Shown in pieces: positions 17,371 to 24,847 of a DNA stretch of 42,583 bases. Location: contig JAPSJS010000028.1 in assembly GCA_031178065.1 (NCBI GenBank), forward strand, positions 1 through 42,583, in the 5' to 3' direction. The DNA is from Altererythrobacter sp. GTDB taxonomy: Bacteria; Pseudomonadota; Alphaproteobacteria; Sphingomonadales; Sphingomonadaceae. The notes below the pieces were generated by a model. That model ran no database searches and was not told the origin of the DNA. It worked only from the letters and a program-made list of their open reading frames with translations. The translations under genes and the position numbers were made by a program. Numbering within the stretch: the stretch's first letter is position 1; the number at the start of each line of letters is the position of its first letter.

Positions 17371-18546
17371 ATGCTCGACAGACTCGAACCCCAATCGCCC
17401 GACGCGCTGCTGGCGCTGATCAAGCTCTACGCCGACGATGATCGGGCGGACAAGATCGACCTCGGCGTCGGCGTCTATCGCACCGGGCAGGGCGGCACGC
17501 CCGTCTTCGCTGCGATCAAGCAAGCCGAGCAGCGGCTGGTCGAGGAGCAGGATTCCAAGTCCTACCTCGGCCCCGAGGGCGACATGGGCTTCGTCAACGC
17601 GCTGATGCCGCATGCCTTCGGCCGCGACGGCACGATGGGCGGACGGCTGCAGGGCATGCAGACGCCGGGCGGCACCGGCGCGGTGCGCCTCGCGGTCGCC
17701 GTGGCCCAGCGCGCGGGCGTGAACCGCATCCACCTCGGCGCGCCGAGCTGGCCCAACCACGCGCAGATCCTCGCCGACGTGGGCGTGGAGGCTGCCACGT
17801 TCGACCACGCCAATCCCGACGGCACCGCCAATGCGGAGGCCGCGCTGGCCGCGATCCGCGGGGCCAGGGAAGGCGAGGCGGTGCTGCTCCATGGCTGCTG
17901 CCACAACCCGACCGGCATCGACTACTCCCCCGAGGAATGGGACGCGATCGCCGAGGCCTTCGCGAACGGCGCGGCGCTGCCGATCCTCGACCTCGCCTAC
18001 CAGGGCCTCGGCCAAGGGATGGAAGAGGACGCCTACGGCCTGCGCCGCGTGCTCGATGCGGTGCCGGAGGCGCTGATTGCCTATAGCTGCGACAAGAACT
18101 TCGGCATGTACCGCGACCGGGTCGGCGCGCTCTACGCGCTCGCCCGCGACGCCGGGCAGCTCGACGCGATCCAGTCGAACCTCAACGCCCTGGCCCGTGC
18201 GGCCTGGTCGATGCCGCCCGATCACGGCGGCGCGGCGGTGCGGATCGTGCTGCGCGACGCGGACCTGACCGCGCTCTGGCTCGACGAGCTCGAGACGATG
18301 CGCGAGCGGATGCGCCAGGTGCGCCAGTCGCTCGCGGACGCGGGAACGGCCGGCGCGGTCGACCTGACGCCGCTGGCGCATCAGAACGGGCTGTTCTCGG
18401 TCCTGCCGCTGAGCAAGGATCAGGTCGGCCGGCTGCGGACCGAGCATGCGATCTACATGGCGGGCTCGGGCCGGATCAACGTCGCCGGGCTGCACCGCGG
18501 GAACATCGAGAAGTTCGTGCAGGCGCTCGCCGCCGTCACCGGCTGA
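17371..18546 (+). CDS. Aromatic amino acid aminotransferase (class I PLP enzyme)
   Basis: A 391-residue fold-type I aminotransferase of the TyrB/AspC group, transferring amino groups between aromatic amino acids or aspartate and 2-oxoglutarate. Visible family positions are DKIDLGVGVYRTGQGGTPVF, the substrate-loop YLGPEGDMGF, TPGGTGAVRLA, GAPSWPNHAQI, LLHGCCHNPTGIDY, LDLAYQGLGQG and the PLP lysine in SCDKNFGMY (Lys about 242). GRINVAGL near the C-terminus carries the carboxylate-binding Arg. The CD before the lysine replaces the more common SFS/SYS, a mild deviation. The start is set at ATG 17371 where homology begins; ATG 17359 is in frame four codons earlier. I expect a cytoplasmic homodimer. 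TyrB-like versus AspC-like specificity is not resolved. Confidence 0.9.
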   Translation: MLDRLEPQSPDALLALIKLYADDDRADKIDLGVGVYRTGQGGTPVFAAIKQAEQRLVEEQDSKSYLGPEGDMGFVNALMPHAFGRDGTMGGRLQGMQTPGGTGAVRLAVAVAQRAGVNRIHLGAPSWPNHAQILADVGVEAATFDHANPDGTANAEAALAAIRGAREGEAVLLHGCCHNPTGIDYSPEEWDAIAEAFANGAALPILDLAYQGLGQGMEEDAYGLRRVLDAVPEALIAYSCDKNFGMYRDRVGALYALARDAGQLDAIQSNLNALARAAWSMPPDHGGAAVRIVLRDADLTALWLDELETMRERMRQVRQSLADAGTAGAVDLTPLAHQNGLFSVLPLSKDQVGRLRTEHAIYMAGSGRINVAGLHRGNIEKFVQALAAVTG

Positions 18547-18611
18547 GCGCGCCTGGAAATCTATCGGCTGCTCGGTTGACACTGGACGGGGTATTTGCGC
18601 GGCGTGACCTT

Positions 18612-19115
18612 TCATGCCGCCTCCCTCTCCCGCCGGGTGCGCTGGCCGTCGATCCGTGCGCGGTCGAGCCGGGCTAGTAGCTGAAAAAGCGCGGCATTAT
18701 CGGGCCTCCGCCACACGCCGGCGAAGCGGCCGCGATGCATGCGCACCTGCCAGAGACCGGTCTCGACGCGCCACATGAGCTCCGCGTTCGTGACCTTCCG
18801 TGACGGGGTCACGCCCGCCTGTGACCTTTCACCGTCACCTTGCGCAGGGGCGATCCCGAGCGCCGCATTCCACGCCGCGTTGAAGCTTTCCGCGCCCTTG
18901 CGGCCTCGCAACCGATAGACGGTCTCGCGCGCCATCGACACGCGCCGCGCGGCTTCGGTGACGGAGCGGGTTTCGGCGAGATGCCCGATGAACTCGGCCT
19001 GCCGCCGCGGGGTCCACCCGTCGATGCGGGTGCGGCCGGGCACGGCGTAGAACAGGGGGATCCGGGGCGGCGCGGGCTTCCGCTCGCGCAGGAGAGGGGG
19101 CGGATAGTGCTTCAT
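18612..19115 (-). CDS. Helix-turn-helix protein of unknown function
   Basis: A 167-residue basic, soluble protein I cannot assign to a named family. Residues about 33-75, GWTPRRQAEFIGHLAETRSV with TEAARRVSMARETVYRLRGR, look like a simple HTH similar to those in sphingomonad 'helix-turn-helix domain' proteins and distantly to terminase small subunits. The middle (about 90-105) is low complexity. A C-terminal helical region includes LMWRVETGLWQVRMHRGRFA with several Trp/Arg. No ribosome-binding site is obvious before the ATG at 19115. The coding region contains clustered GTGAC/GTCAC words (18790-18838), which could be its own operator (inference). Nearby repeats suggest a more plastic part of the chromosome. 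Confidence 0.7.
   Translation of the reverse strand: MKHYPPPLLRERKPAPPRIPLFYAVPGRTRIDGWTPRRQAEFIGHLAETRSVTEAARRVSMARETVYRLRGRKGAESFNAAWNAALGIAPAQGDGERSQAGVTPSRKVTNAELMWRVETGLWQVRMHRGRFAGVWRRPDNAALFQLLARLDRARIDGQRTRREREAA
18790..18838. repeat. Cluster of GTGAC/GTCAC half-sites inside the HTH gene
   Basis: Five GTGAC or GTCAC pentamers occur within 49 bp (18790, 18800, 18808, 18821, 18834). They include the palindrome GTGACGGGGTCAC (18800-18812). The 11-mer GTGACCTTTCA at 18821 recurs exactly at 18604-18614, just beyond the stop codon. Confidence 0.55.
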
Positions 19116-19203
19116 CCGGGATGATAAGGCAGATTTTCGCGATGTAGGAAAGTTGTTTTTGTACGTGCTTTGTTCTTATTTCCCGCGACCGCTAGACTAA
19201 AAC

Positions 19204-19468
19204 TTCGTCGTCCCCGCCGAAGGCTGGGGTTGCGTGCAGCGAAGGCCGGCCTGGTGGAGAGCGATCCCGGCGTTCGTGAGGTGAAGAGAATTTGGTTCAC
19301 ACAAAGACACCAAGGCACAAAGATGTTCCGCCCCGCGCAGCGGGACACCCCTTCCTCGACCGTACCCCTCACTCTTCCGCCGATGATGCGGAACGGCATC
19401 CCCGCAAACGCCACATCTTCGTGTCTTAGTGTCTTTGTGTGAACAACCCGGAGCGGCGGTGCGCCCGG
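19204..19468. repeat. Composite palindromic repeat, copy A
   Basis: About 265 bp of non-coding DNA homologous to 20061-20318. It begins TTCGTCGTCCCCGCCGAAGG, contains the shared block GGAGAGCGATCCC, and holds two inverted arms: 19296-19326 (TTCACACAAAGACACCAAGG...) and 19413-19443, which match as reverse complements at 28 of 31 positions. It ends with GAACAACCCGGAGC. No open frame of its own is credible. The layout (end palindromes, degenerate interior, two copies nearby) fits a small non-autonomous repeat. It fills most of the 19116-19647 gap. Confidence 0.7.
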
Positions 19469-19647
19469 CAGGCCGCTTGCGATCCTCGCTCACCGGGTCT
19501 GCGCGAATGAGAACTTGCCGTCCCGGCGTCGGAGCGGTTTCGGATCGGGAGGTGCGCGCCACCCCGGACGGCACACGCCCCGTCTCGCTGGCGGTTATAA
19601 ACCCGGGCAGCCACGCGTACTTCGCGGCCTTCATTATGGAGGACTGC

Positions 19648-20028
19648 ATGAAGACCGTCTTTACTCTGGCCGCCGCGTCGCTCGCGATGAGCGGGGCCGC
19701 GTTGGCCCAGGAAACCGCGCCCCCGCAGCAGACCGCGCCGGCGCAGGCCGCTCCGAAGTCGGCGGACATCTCGGACGATCAGGTCGACCGCTTTGCGCTC
19801 GCGGTGCTGAAGGTCCAGCAGATCGCCCGCGATACGGCTGTCGACGAGCAGCAGAAGCAGGCCCAGATGATGGCCGCGGTGCAGGAATCGGGCATGCAGC
19901 CGCAGGAGTTCCAGGCCATCGCCGTGGCGAGCCAGAGCGATCCGCAGCTGCAGCAGCGGATTCAGACCGCGGCCGAGGGCCACGTCAAGGCCGCGCAGGG
20001 TGCCGCGGAGGCGCCCGGCCAGCCCTGA
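19648..20028 (+). CDS. DUF4168 exported protein
   Basis: A 126-residue exported protein. The signal peptide is MKTVFTLAAASLAMSGAALA, cleaved before QE. A Gln/Ala/Pro-rich spacer follows, then the DUF4168 helix pair: ISDDQVDRFALAVLKVQQIA and the Gln-rich second helix up to QSDPQLQQRIQTAAEG. The domain has no known function; it is common as a small periplasmic protein in proteobacteria and cyanobacteria. ATG 19648 has GGAGG 5 nt upstream; ATG 19636 is in frame but would put polar residues before the signal peptide. The gene is flanked on both sides by same-orientation copies of the composite repeat. Confidence 0.85.
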   Translation: MKTVFTLAAASLAMSGAALAQETAPPQQTAPAQAAPKSADISDDQVDRFALAVLKVQQIARDTAVDEQQKQAQMMAAVQESGMQPQEFQAIAVASQSDPQLQQRIQTAAEGHVKAAQGAAEAPGQP

Positions 20029-20060
20029 GGCCTGATTTCACGCGGACGGTGCCGATCCTG

Positions 20061-20318
20061 TTCGTCATCCCAGCGAAAGCGGGATCGGGTGCGGCCCAGT
20101 CCGACCTGGCGGAGAGCGATCCCAGCTTTCGCCGGGATGACGGGTTTTTGATTCACACGAAGACACGAAGAGGTTTTGCGCTGTGCAGCGGCGCACTCAT
20201 GCCGCAGTCGCACCCCGGATTCGTCCGGCGGTGACGCGGTGATGGAGCGCGGCTTTGCCGCAAACGCGACATCTTCGTGCCTTCGTTTGAACAATCCGGA
20301 GCTGCGGCGCCGTCCGGC
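20061..20318. repeat. Composite palindromic repeat, copy B
   Basis: About 258 bp, the second copy, in the same orientation as copy A. Its left part is a nearly perfect inverted pair, 20063-20086 (CGTCATCCCAGCGAAAGC...) with 20118-20142, differing by one mismatch and one indel. The second inverted pair is 20152-20174 (TTCACACGAAGACACGAAGA...) with 20269-20291, matching at 20 of 23 positions. Shared blocks with copy A include GGAGAGCGATCCC, CGCAAACG, ACATCTTCGTG and GAACAA-CCGGAGC. The rest of the 20029-20438 gap shows nothing else I can name. Confidence 0.7.
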
Positions 20319-20438
20319 GCGGGCTCACGGCTCGCGCACCTGCGGAAGCTCCCGAGATAATGACGGGGAGGCGGGATATTTCTTCCCACCTCCCCGTGCC
20401 CCCCGTCGCCGTCGCGGGTGACGAACTTGCGAGCGCGG

Positions 20439-22676
20439 TCAGAAGGCGTGCCGCATCCCGATCGCGACGCTGCGGCCGCGGAGCGGGGACTGGTCCTTCA
20501 CGAACGAGGTGTGGACGTAGGCCAGTTCGTTGGTGAGGTTCGTGCCGCGCGCGTAGAGCTCCACCGACTTTCCGCCGCCGACGTCGAACCGGTAGGCTAG
20601 CGTCGCGTTGAGCATGTCGTAGCCGCCGGTCGGCGTCTCGTAGGAGGCCACGCGGTCCTGCTTGAAGGTGTGGTAGTATTCGACGTCCGCCGAGACCGGC
20701 CCCGAGTTCCATTCGTAGCGCGCGCCGAGCCGCCCCGGCGGAATGCGCGGCAGGTTGTCGTCCTCGCTCTTGAGCTCGGCATCGACGTAGTCGCCGAACA
20801 GGGTGACCAGCGATCCCGGTGCGAGCTGATGGCTGATCTGCCCGTCGATCCCGAAGAACCGCGCGTCCGCGGCGGTGTAGACCAGCAGGAGATGGGGGCG
20901 GCCGGTCTCGCGCTCCTCCTCGATCAGGCGGGCGAAGATGTAGTCGTCGACGTCCTGATAGAAGGCGCCGAGCTCGAACCGGGTGCGCCCGTCGGTCTTG
21001 CGGAAGGTCAGGTCGACCGACTTGTTCGTCTCGACGAGGTCGGTCACCGGCGCGGGCAGTTCGTCGGAAATGGTCGCCGTGCGCGCGAGCCCGACTTCGT
21101 AGCTGTTGGTCGCGAGATTGTTCCCCCGCGCATAGAGCTCGCGCACGTTCGGCGCTCGCTGCGAGCGGGCCAGCGTCAGCCCGAGCGAATAGCCCGCGTC
21201 GATGTTCCAGGTCGCGCTCGCCGACACCGAGAAGGGGTTGTGCTCCGAGGAGGGATAGTTCGACGCGAAATAGTCGTCGTAGAAGCCTGAATACATCTCC
21301 TCGATCTCCGGCGTCAGCTCGAACCCCGGGGGAAGAATGTAATAGGACGTCCAGTGCTTCTTCACCGCGTGCATGGTCCGCCAGTCCTGCCGCACGCCCA
21401 GCTCGATATCGACCGGGCCGAACGCGCGCCGCTCGGTCAGGAACAGGCCGACGTTCTCGGTCTTGATGTCGTAGATGCTGTCGTAGCCGCGATAGACGTC
21501 GTTGACGTTCAGCCCGCTGAAGGTGCCGTCCGTATACTGGACGCCGAACGTGCCGGTGAAGCCGAGCAGCGGCGCATGGGTCAGCTCCAGCCGCCCGTCG
21601 TAGACCTTGTTGCCATAGCGCGCGAACAGGAACGTCCCGTCCATCTCCTCGTGCGTATAGTCGGTATAGGACAGGCGCAGGCGGGTATGTTCGAGGCCCG
21701 GCAGCAGGCGGTCGTAGTCCGCGCGGATGTCGAAGCGCTCGCTGCGAAGGTCGATGTAGGCGGTATGATCGTCGGGCGCCGAGACCAGCGGCGGCGGGGT
21801 GCCGTGGGAGCCGCAGTGCAGATCGAGGTCGTGGGTGTGGCACGGGGCGTTGGCGTGGCTGTGGCCGGGCAGGCCGTATTCGCTGTCCTGCCGGGTATAG
21901 GCGGCCCCGATATAGCCCTTGTCCGTCACCCATGAGGCGCCGAAGCTGTAGCTCGTCCCTTCGGCGTAGGAGTCCTTGAGCTTGTCGCTGCCGAAGGCGT
22001 CAGGAACGTCGTAGTCCTCGCTGACGTGGCGCGATCCCTCGGCGTGCACGGCGAAGGAGCCGATGCCGGCGGTCACCCGGCCGACGACTGTCTTCTCCTC
22101 GTCGCCGGTGCCGTAGCGGACTTCGGTCGCGCCGGTATAGCCGCCCTCGAGCACGGCCTTGGGCACTTTGCTGTCGATCAGGTTGATCGCACCGTTGAGC
22201 GCGTTGCCGCCGTAGCGGACTGCGGCGGGGCCGCGCTGGATCTCGATCGCGTCGAGAAGCAGCGGATCGGCGGCGATGGCGTGGTCGGGCGAGACGGACG
22301 AGGCGTCGAACAGGTTGGCGCCGTCGGTCAGGATCTCGATGCGCGGCACGGTCTGGCCGCGGATGACCGGGCGCGAGGCGCCGCCGCCGAAGCTGTCCAG
22401 GTGCACGCCGGGCAGGCCCGCAAGCGTCTCGCCGAGGCCGCCCTGGCGCCGGTGTGCGAGCTCGTCGCCGGCGAGGACCTGGACCGGCAGCGGCTCGCTC
22501 GCCTCCTCCCGCTCGAGCGAGGCGCCGGTGACGACGATGTCGGACCTTGCGGCCCGCTCGCGCGGCTTCTCCTCGCCCGCAGTGTCCTGCGCCCAAGCGG
22601 CGGCGGGCGAGACGAGTGCGATCGAAGCGGCGGAAAGCCAAAGCCGCTTCCGCTGGGCGAGTACTGGCAAAATCAT
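20439..22676 (-). CDS. ZnuD-like TonB-dependent receptor (probable zinc uptake)
   Basis: A 745-residue outer-membrane receptor. Signal peptide about 1-30 (ending AAAWAQ). TonB box SDIVVTGAS near 45. The plug contains GETLAGLPGVHLDSFGGGAS, RPVIRGQTVPRIEILTDG and EIQRGPAAVRYGGNALNGAI. The barrel ends in VAIGMRHAF with the usual terminal Phe. The telling feature is a His/Cys-rich loop at about residues 271-291 (21804-21866) with H272, H274, C279, H280, H282, H287, C288 and H291, as in Neisseria ZnuD-type zinc receptors, where such loops capture zinc. Its promoter region holds a Zur-like palindrome. It lies 98 bp downstream of ribE on the same strand but seems to have its own promoter. Substrate assignment is inference. 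Confidence 0.85.
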   Translation of the reverse strand: MILPVLAQRKRLWLSAASIALVSPAAAWAQDTAGEEKPRERAARSDIVVTGASLEREEASEPLPVQVLAGDELAHRRQGGLGETLAGLPGVHLDSFGGGASRPVIRGQTVPRIEILTDGANLFDASSVSPDHAIAADPLLLDAIEIQRGPAAVRYGGNALNGAINLIDSKVPKAVLEGGYTGATEVRYGTGDEEKTVVGRVTAGIGSFAVHAEGSRHVSEDYDVPDAFGSDKLKDSYAEGTSYSFGASWVTDKGYIGAAYTRQDSEYGLPGHSHANAPCHTHDLDLHCGSHGTPPPLVSAPDDHTAYIDLRSERFDIRADYDRLLPGLEHTRLRLSYTDYTHEEMDGTFLFARYGNKVYDGRLELTHAPLLGFTGTFGVQYTDGTFSGLNVNDVYRGYDSIYDIKTENVGLFLTERRAFGPVDIELGVRQDWRTMHAVKKHWTSYYILPPGFELTPEIEEMYSGFYDDYFASNYPSSEHNPFSVSASATWNIDAGYSLGLTLARSQRAPNVRELYARGNNLATNSYEVGLARTATISDELPAPVTDLVETNKSVDLTFRKTDGRTRFELGAFYQDVDDYIFARLIEEERETGRPHLLLVYTAADARFFGIDGQISHQLAPGSLVTLFGDYVDAELKSEDDNLPRIPPGRLGARYEWNSGPVSADVEYYHTFKQDRVASYETPTGGYDMLNATLAYRFDVGGGKSVELYARGTNLTNELAYVHTSFVKDQSPLRGRSVAIGMRHAF

Positions 22677-22707
22677 CGTGTGTTGACCCCTTCTGATTGG
22701 CGTGGGG

Positions 22708-22737
22708 TCGATAGATGATGATATACCATAACGTCAA
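22708..22737 (-). promoter_or_regulatory. Promoter with Zur-like operator before the ZnuD-like receptor
   Basis: Minus strand: TTGACG (22732-22737), an 18-nt spacer, then TATCGA (22708-22713). The spacer overlaps CGTTATGGTATATCA (22719-22733), which matches the Zur-type palindrome TGTTATAATATAACA at 11 of 15 positions by eye. Repressor binding there would block the polymerase, consistent with zinc-responsive control. Confidence 0.5.
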
Positions 22738-22774
22738 TGGGGCGAATGAGGCCGGAAGGGGCCGCATCGGGAAG

Positions 22775-23392
22775 CTAGCGCTGAAGGCTCTGCATTCGTT
22801 TGAGGTAGCGTGCGAGGACGTCGATCTCGAGGTTCACGCGGTCGCCTTCGGTGAGGTCGCCGAGCGTCGTCACCTCCGCCGTGTGCGGGATCAGGTTGAG
22901 GAGGAAGTCACACGCGCCGTCTTCCTGATCGCGCACGTCGTTGACGGTCAGCGAGACGCCGTCGACCGTGATCGAGCCCTTGGGCGCGACGAAGGGGGCG
23001 AAGGCGGCGCCGGTGCGGATCGCGACGGTGGTCGAGCCGCCCTCGGCGCGGACCAGGCGGACCTCGCCCACGGTGTCGACGTGGCCGGTGACGATATGCC
23101 CGCCGAGTTCGTCGCCGAGCTTGAGCGCCGTTTCGAGGTTCAGCCGGCGGCCGGGGCGCCACATGCCGGGCACGGTGCGCGAGACCGTCTCTGCCGAAAC
23201 GTCGACCGCGAACCAGGCGTCTCCCGGCGTTCCGCCGCGCTCCACCACTGTCAGGCACACGCCCGAGCAGGCGATCGAGGCGCCGATCGCCATCTTCTCG
23301 GGATCGTAGGGGCAGGCGATCCGCAAGTGCAGGTCGCCGCGCTGCTGCGCTTCCTCGATGGTGCCGATTGCGCTGACTATGCCGGTGAACAT
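22775..23392 (-). CDS. ribE: Riboflavin synthase
   Basis: Converts two 6,7-dimethyl-8-ribityllumazine molecules to riboflavin and a pyrimidine; cytoplasmic homotrimer. The 205-residue length is typical. The two internally repeated lumazine-binding halves are visible: MFTGIVSAIGTI with GVCLTVVERG and FAVDVSAETVSRT in the first, then GGHIVTGHVDTVGEV with GSITVDGVSLTVNDV and FLLNLIPHTAEVTTLG in the second. Its start overlaps the end of ribD by 16 bp, so the genes are cotranscribed and coupled. In some naming schemes this gene is ribC. No FMN riboswitch is visible at this locus. Confidence 0.96.
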   Translation of the reverse strand: MFTGIVSAIGTIEEAQQRGDLHLRIACPYDPEKMAIGASIACSGVCLTVVERGGTPGDAWFAVDVSAETVSRTVPGMWRPGRRLNLETALKLGDELGGHIVTGHVDTVGEVRLVRAEGGSTTVAIRTGAAFAPFVAPKGSITVDGVSLTVNDVRDQEDGACDFLLNLIPHTAEVTTLGDLTEGDRVNLEIDVLARYLKRMQSLQR

Positions 23393-24378
23393 TGCTCGCT
23401 CCCTATCCGGGCGCGCTCATAGGCCTCGCAGGTGTCGCTGCCAAGCTGCCGCCGCTCGGCAAGGCGCCAGCGGCCGTGCGCTTCGGCGAGCGAGGCGAGG
23501 CCGATGTCGCCGAGCGCCGGGGTGCCGGCGCCGATCAGAACCGGGGCGCGGTAGAGCTCGAGCCGGTCGACAAGATCGGCCGCGAGGAAGGCGGCGGCGG
23601 TCTGTGCGCCGCCCTCGACGTAGAGGTACTGCACGGCTTCGAGCCCTGCGATCTCCTCGGGCGCGGCGATGGTTTCGACCGTCTCGTCCTCGACGGTGCG
23701 TGAGAGGACGATGCGGCGCGGGCTGCGCGCCTCGAGGCCGGGCAGGCGCACGTCGAGCCGCGGGGCGTCGGCGCGCCAGGTGCCGCCGCCGACGAGGATC
23801 GCATCGGCCATGGCGCGGCGCGAATGGACGTGCGCGCGGGCCGCCTCGCCGGTGATCCAGCGGCTCTCGCCGCCGGCGGTGGCGATGCACCCGTCGAGCG
23901 AGGTGGCGAGCTTGAGCGTGACGTGCGGGCGGCCGTACTCGGCGCGGGTGAGATAACCGGCGAGGCTGGCGCGGGAGGCGGGGCAGTCGGCCGTTTCGAC
24001 CGCAATGCCCGCTTCGCCCAGGCGCTCGATCCCGCGGCCGTGGGTGCGTTCGTCCGGATCGCGCGCGCCGATCACGACCCGCGCGAGGGCCGCCTCGGCG
24101 ATCAGGTCGGCGCAGGCGGGACCGCGCCCGGAGCGGTGGGCGCAGGGTTCGAGCGTGACATAGAGGGTGGCGCCGCGCGCCGCATCGCCCGCTTCGGCGA
24201 GCGCGATCGCCTCGGCATGGGGGCGCCCGCCGGGCCGGGTCCAGCCGCGGCCGACGACTTTGCCGTCATTGACGATCACGCACCCGACGGCGGGATTGGG
24301 GCGGCTCAGCGGCCGGCCGCGCGCCGCGAGACGAGCGGCGGCGGCGAGCCAGGCGGCGTCACTCGGCGGGTTCGGCAA
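23377..24378 (-). CDS. ribD: Bifunctional riboflavin deaminase/reductase RibD
   Basis: Catalyses two successive riboflavin steps: deamination of the diaminopyrimidine product of GTP cyclohydrolase II, then NADPH reduction of the ribose side chain. Residues about 1-140 are the cytidine-deaminase-like domain, with zinc motifs HAEAIAL and PCAHRSGRGPAC. Residues about 150-325 are the reductase (DHFR-like), with LKLATSLDGCIATAGGESRW, ILVGGGTWRADAPRLDVR and VEGGAQTAAAFL. Both active-site sets look intact and the 333-residue length is slightly below the usual 360-370. The start overlaps the upstream membrane-protein gene by 20 bp and the end overlaps ribE by 16 bp, marking a tight operon. Confidence 0.96.
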   Translation of the reverse strand: MPNPPSDAAWLAAAARLAARGRPLSRPNPAVGCVIVNDGKVVGRGWTRPGGRPHAEAIALAEAGDAARGATLYVTLEPCAHRSGRGPACADLIAEAALARVVIGARDPDERTHGRGIERLGEAGIAVETADCPASRASLAGYLTRAEYGRPHVTLKLATSLDGCIATAGGESRWITGEAARAHVHSRRAMADAILVGGGTWRADAPRLDVRLPGLEARSPRRIVLSRTVEDETVETIAAPEEIAGLEAVQYLYVEGGAQTAAAFLAADLVDRLELYRAPVLIGAGTPALGDIGLASLAEAHGRWRLAERRQLGSDTCEAYERARIGSEQCSPA

Positions 24379-24808
24379 TGGAATCGCCGATCAGCGCCTC
24401 GCGCCGTGCCTTTTCGGCGGCTTCTTCGCGCGCGCGCTCCTCGGCTGCCTCGCGCTCGATCTTCTCGACGTCCATGCCGGCCGCGCGGCCGAAGGTGCGG
24501 TAGATCTCGCGCCGGAGCTCCTCACGCTCGGCCTGCTCGGCGGCGAGGGCCTCCTTGCGCGCCTGGTTCGCGATGTTCGAGGCGATGATCTCCTCGTCCG
24601 TACGGCCGGGCGCGAAGCTGGTGATGTAGGTGACCCGGGGCCGCTCGGGCGGCAGGTAATACCGTTCCTGCAGGACCCAGAAGAGCAAGGTCCCGGTCAT
24701 CAGCATGGAAAGCCCGAGAATCGGCCAGCGATAGGGCTGCGGGCGTCGCAGATAGGCCCAGAAGTCGCCGACTCCCTCGGCCGGATTGAGGCGGCTGATC
24801 AAACGCAT
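24359..24808 (-). CDS. Small single-pass membrane protein, function unknown
   Basis: A 149-residue protein not matched to a named family. One membrane segment at about 28-47 (WPILGLSMLMTGTLLFWVLQ) follows a short basic N-terminus. After a periplasm-facing or linker segment (YYLPPERPRVTYITSFAPGR) comes a long highly charged Glu/Ala/Arg helix (about 75-140), likely a coiled coil. Similar short proteins are conserved in sphingomonads next to ribD as far as I recall; the role is unknown. It overlaps ribD by 20 bp and follows the YgjP-like gene by 39 bp, so it is in the same operon. The ATG at 24808 is the only sensible start. Confidence 0.72.
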   Translation of the reverse strand: MRLISRLNPAEGVGDFWAYLRRPQPYRWPILGLSMLMTGTLLFWVLQERYYLPPERPRVTYITSFAPGRTDEEIIASNIANQARKEALAAEQAEREELRREIYRTFGRAAGMDVEKIEREAAEERAREEAAEKARREALIGDSIAEPAE

Positions 24809-24847
24809 GGCGCCAAGATAGGCGTTCCCGCGCGCGAACGCCAGTGT

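Noticed and set aside
16183-18615. An 810-codon minus-strand open frame opposite the DUF1134 and aminotransferase genes
   Set aside because: It is antisense to well-supported genes and its end includes the tRNA-Ser(GCT) gene.
18612-19115. Terminase small subunit or other prophage remnant
   Set aside because: The HTH is only vaguely similar, and no large terminase, portal, integrase or lysis gene occurs anywhere in the window.
19296-20291. CRISPR array, because of repeated TTCACAC-AAGACAC arms
   Set aside because: Only four arm-like units, in inverted pairs and at irregular distances, with no regular repeat-spacer pattern and no cas genes.
22677-22774. FMN riboswitch near the riboflavin genes
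   Set aside because: The region is downstream of ribE, and neither here nor before ribD do I see the conserved RFN-element segments.
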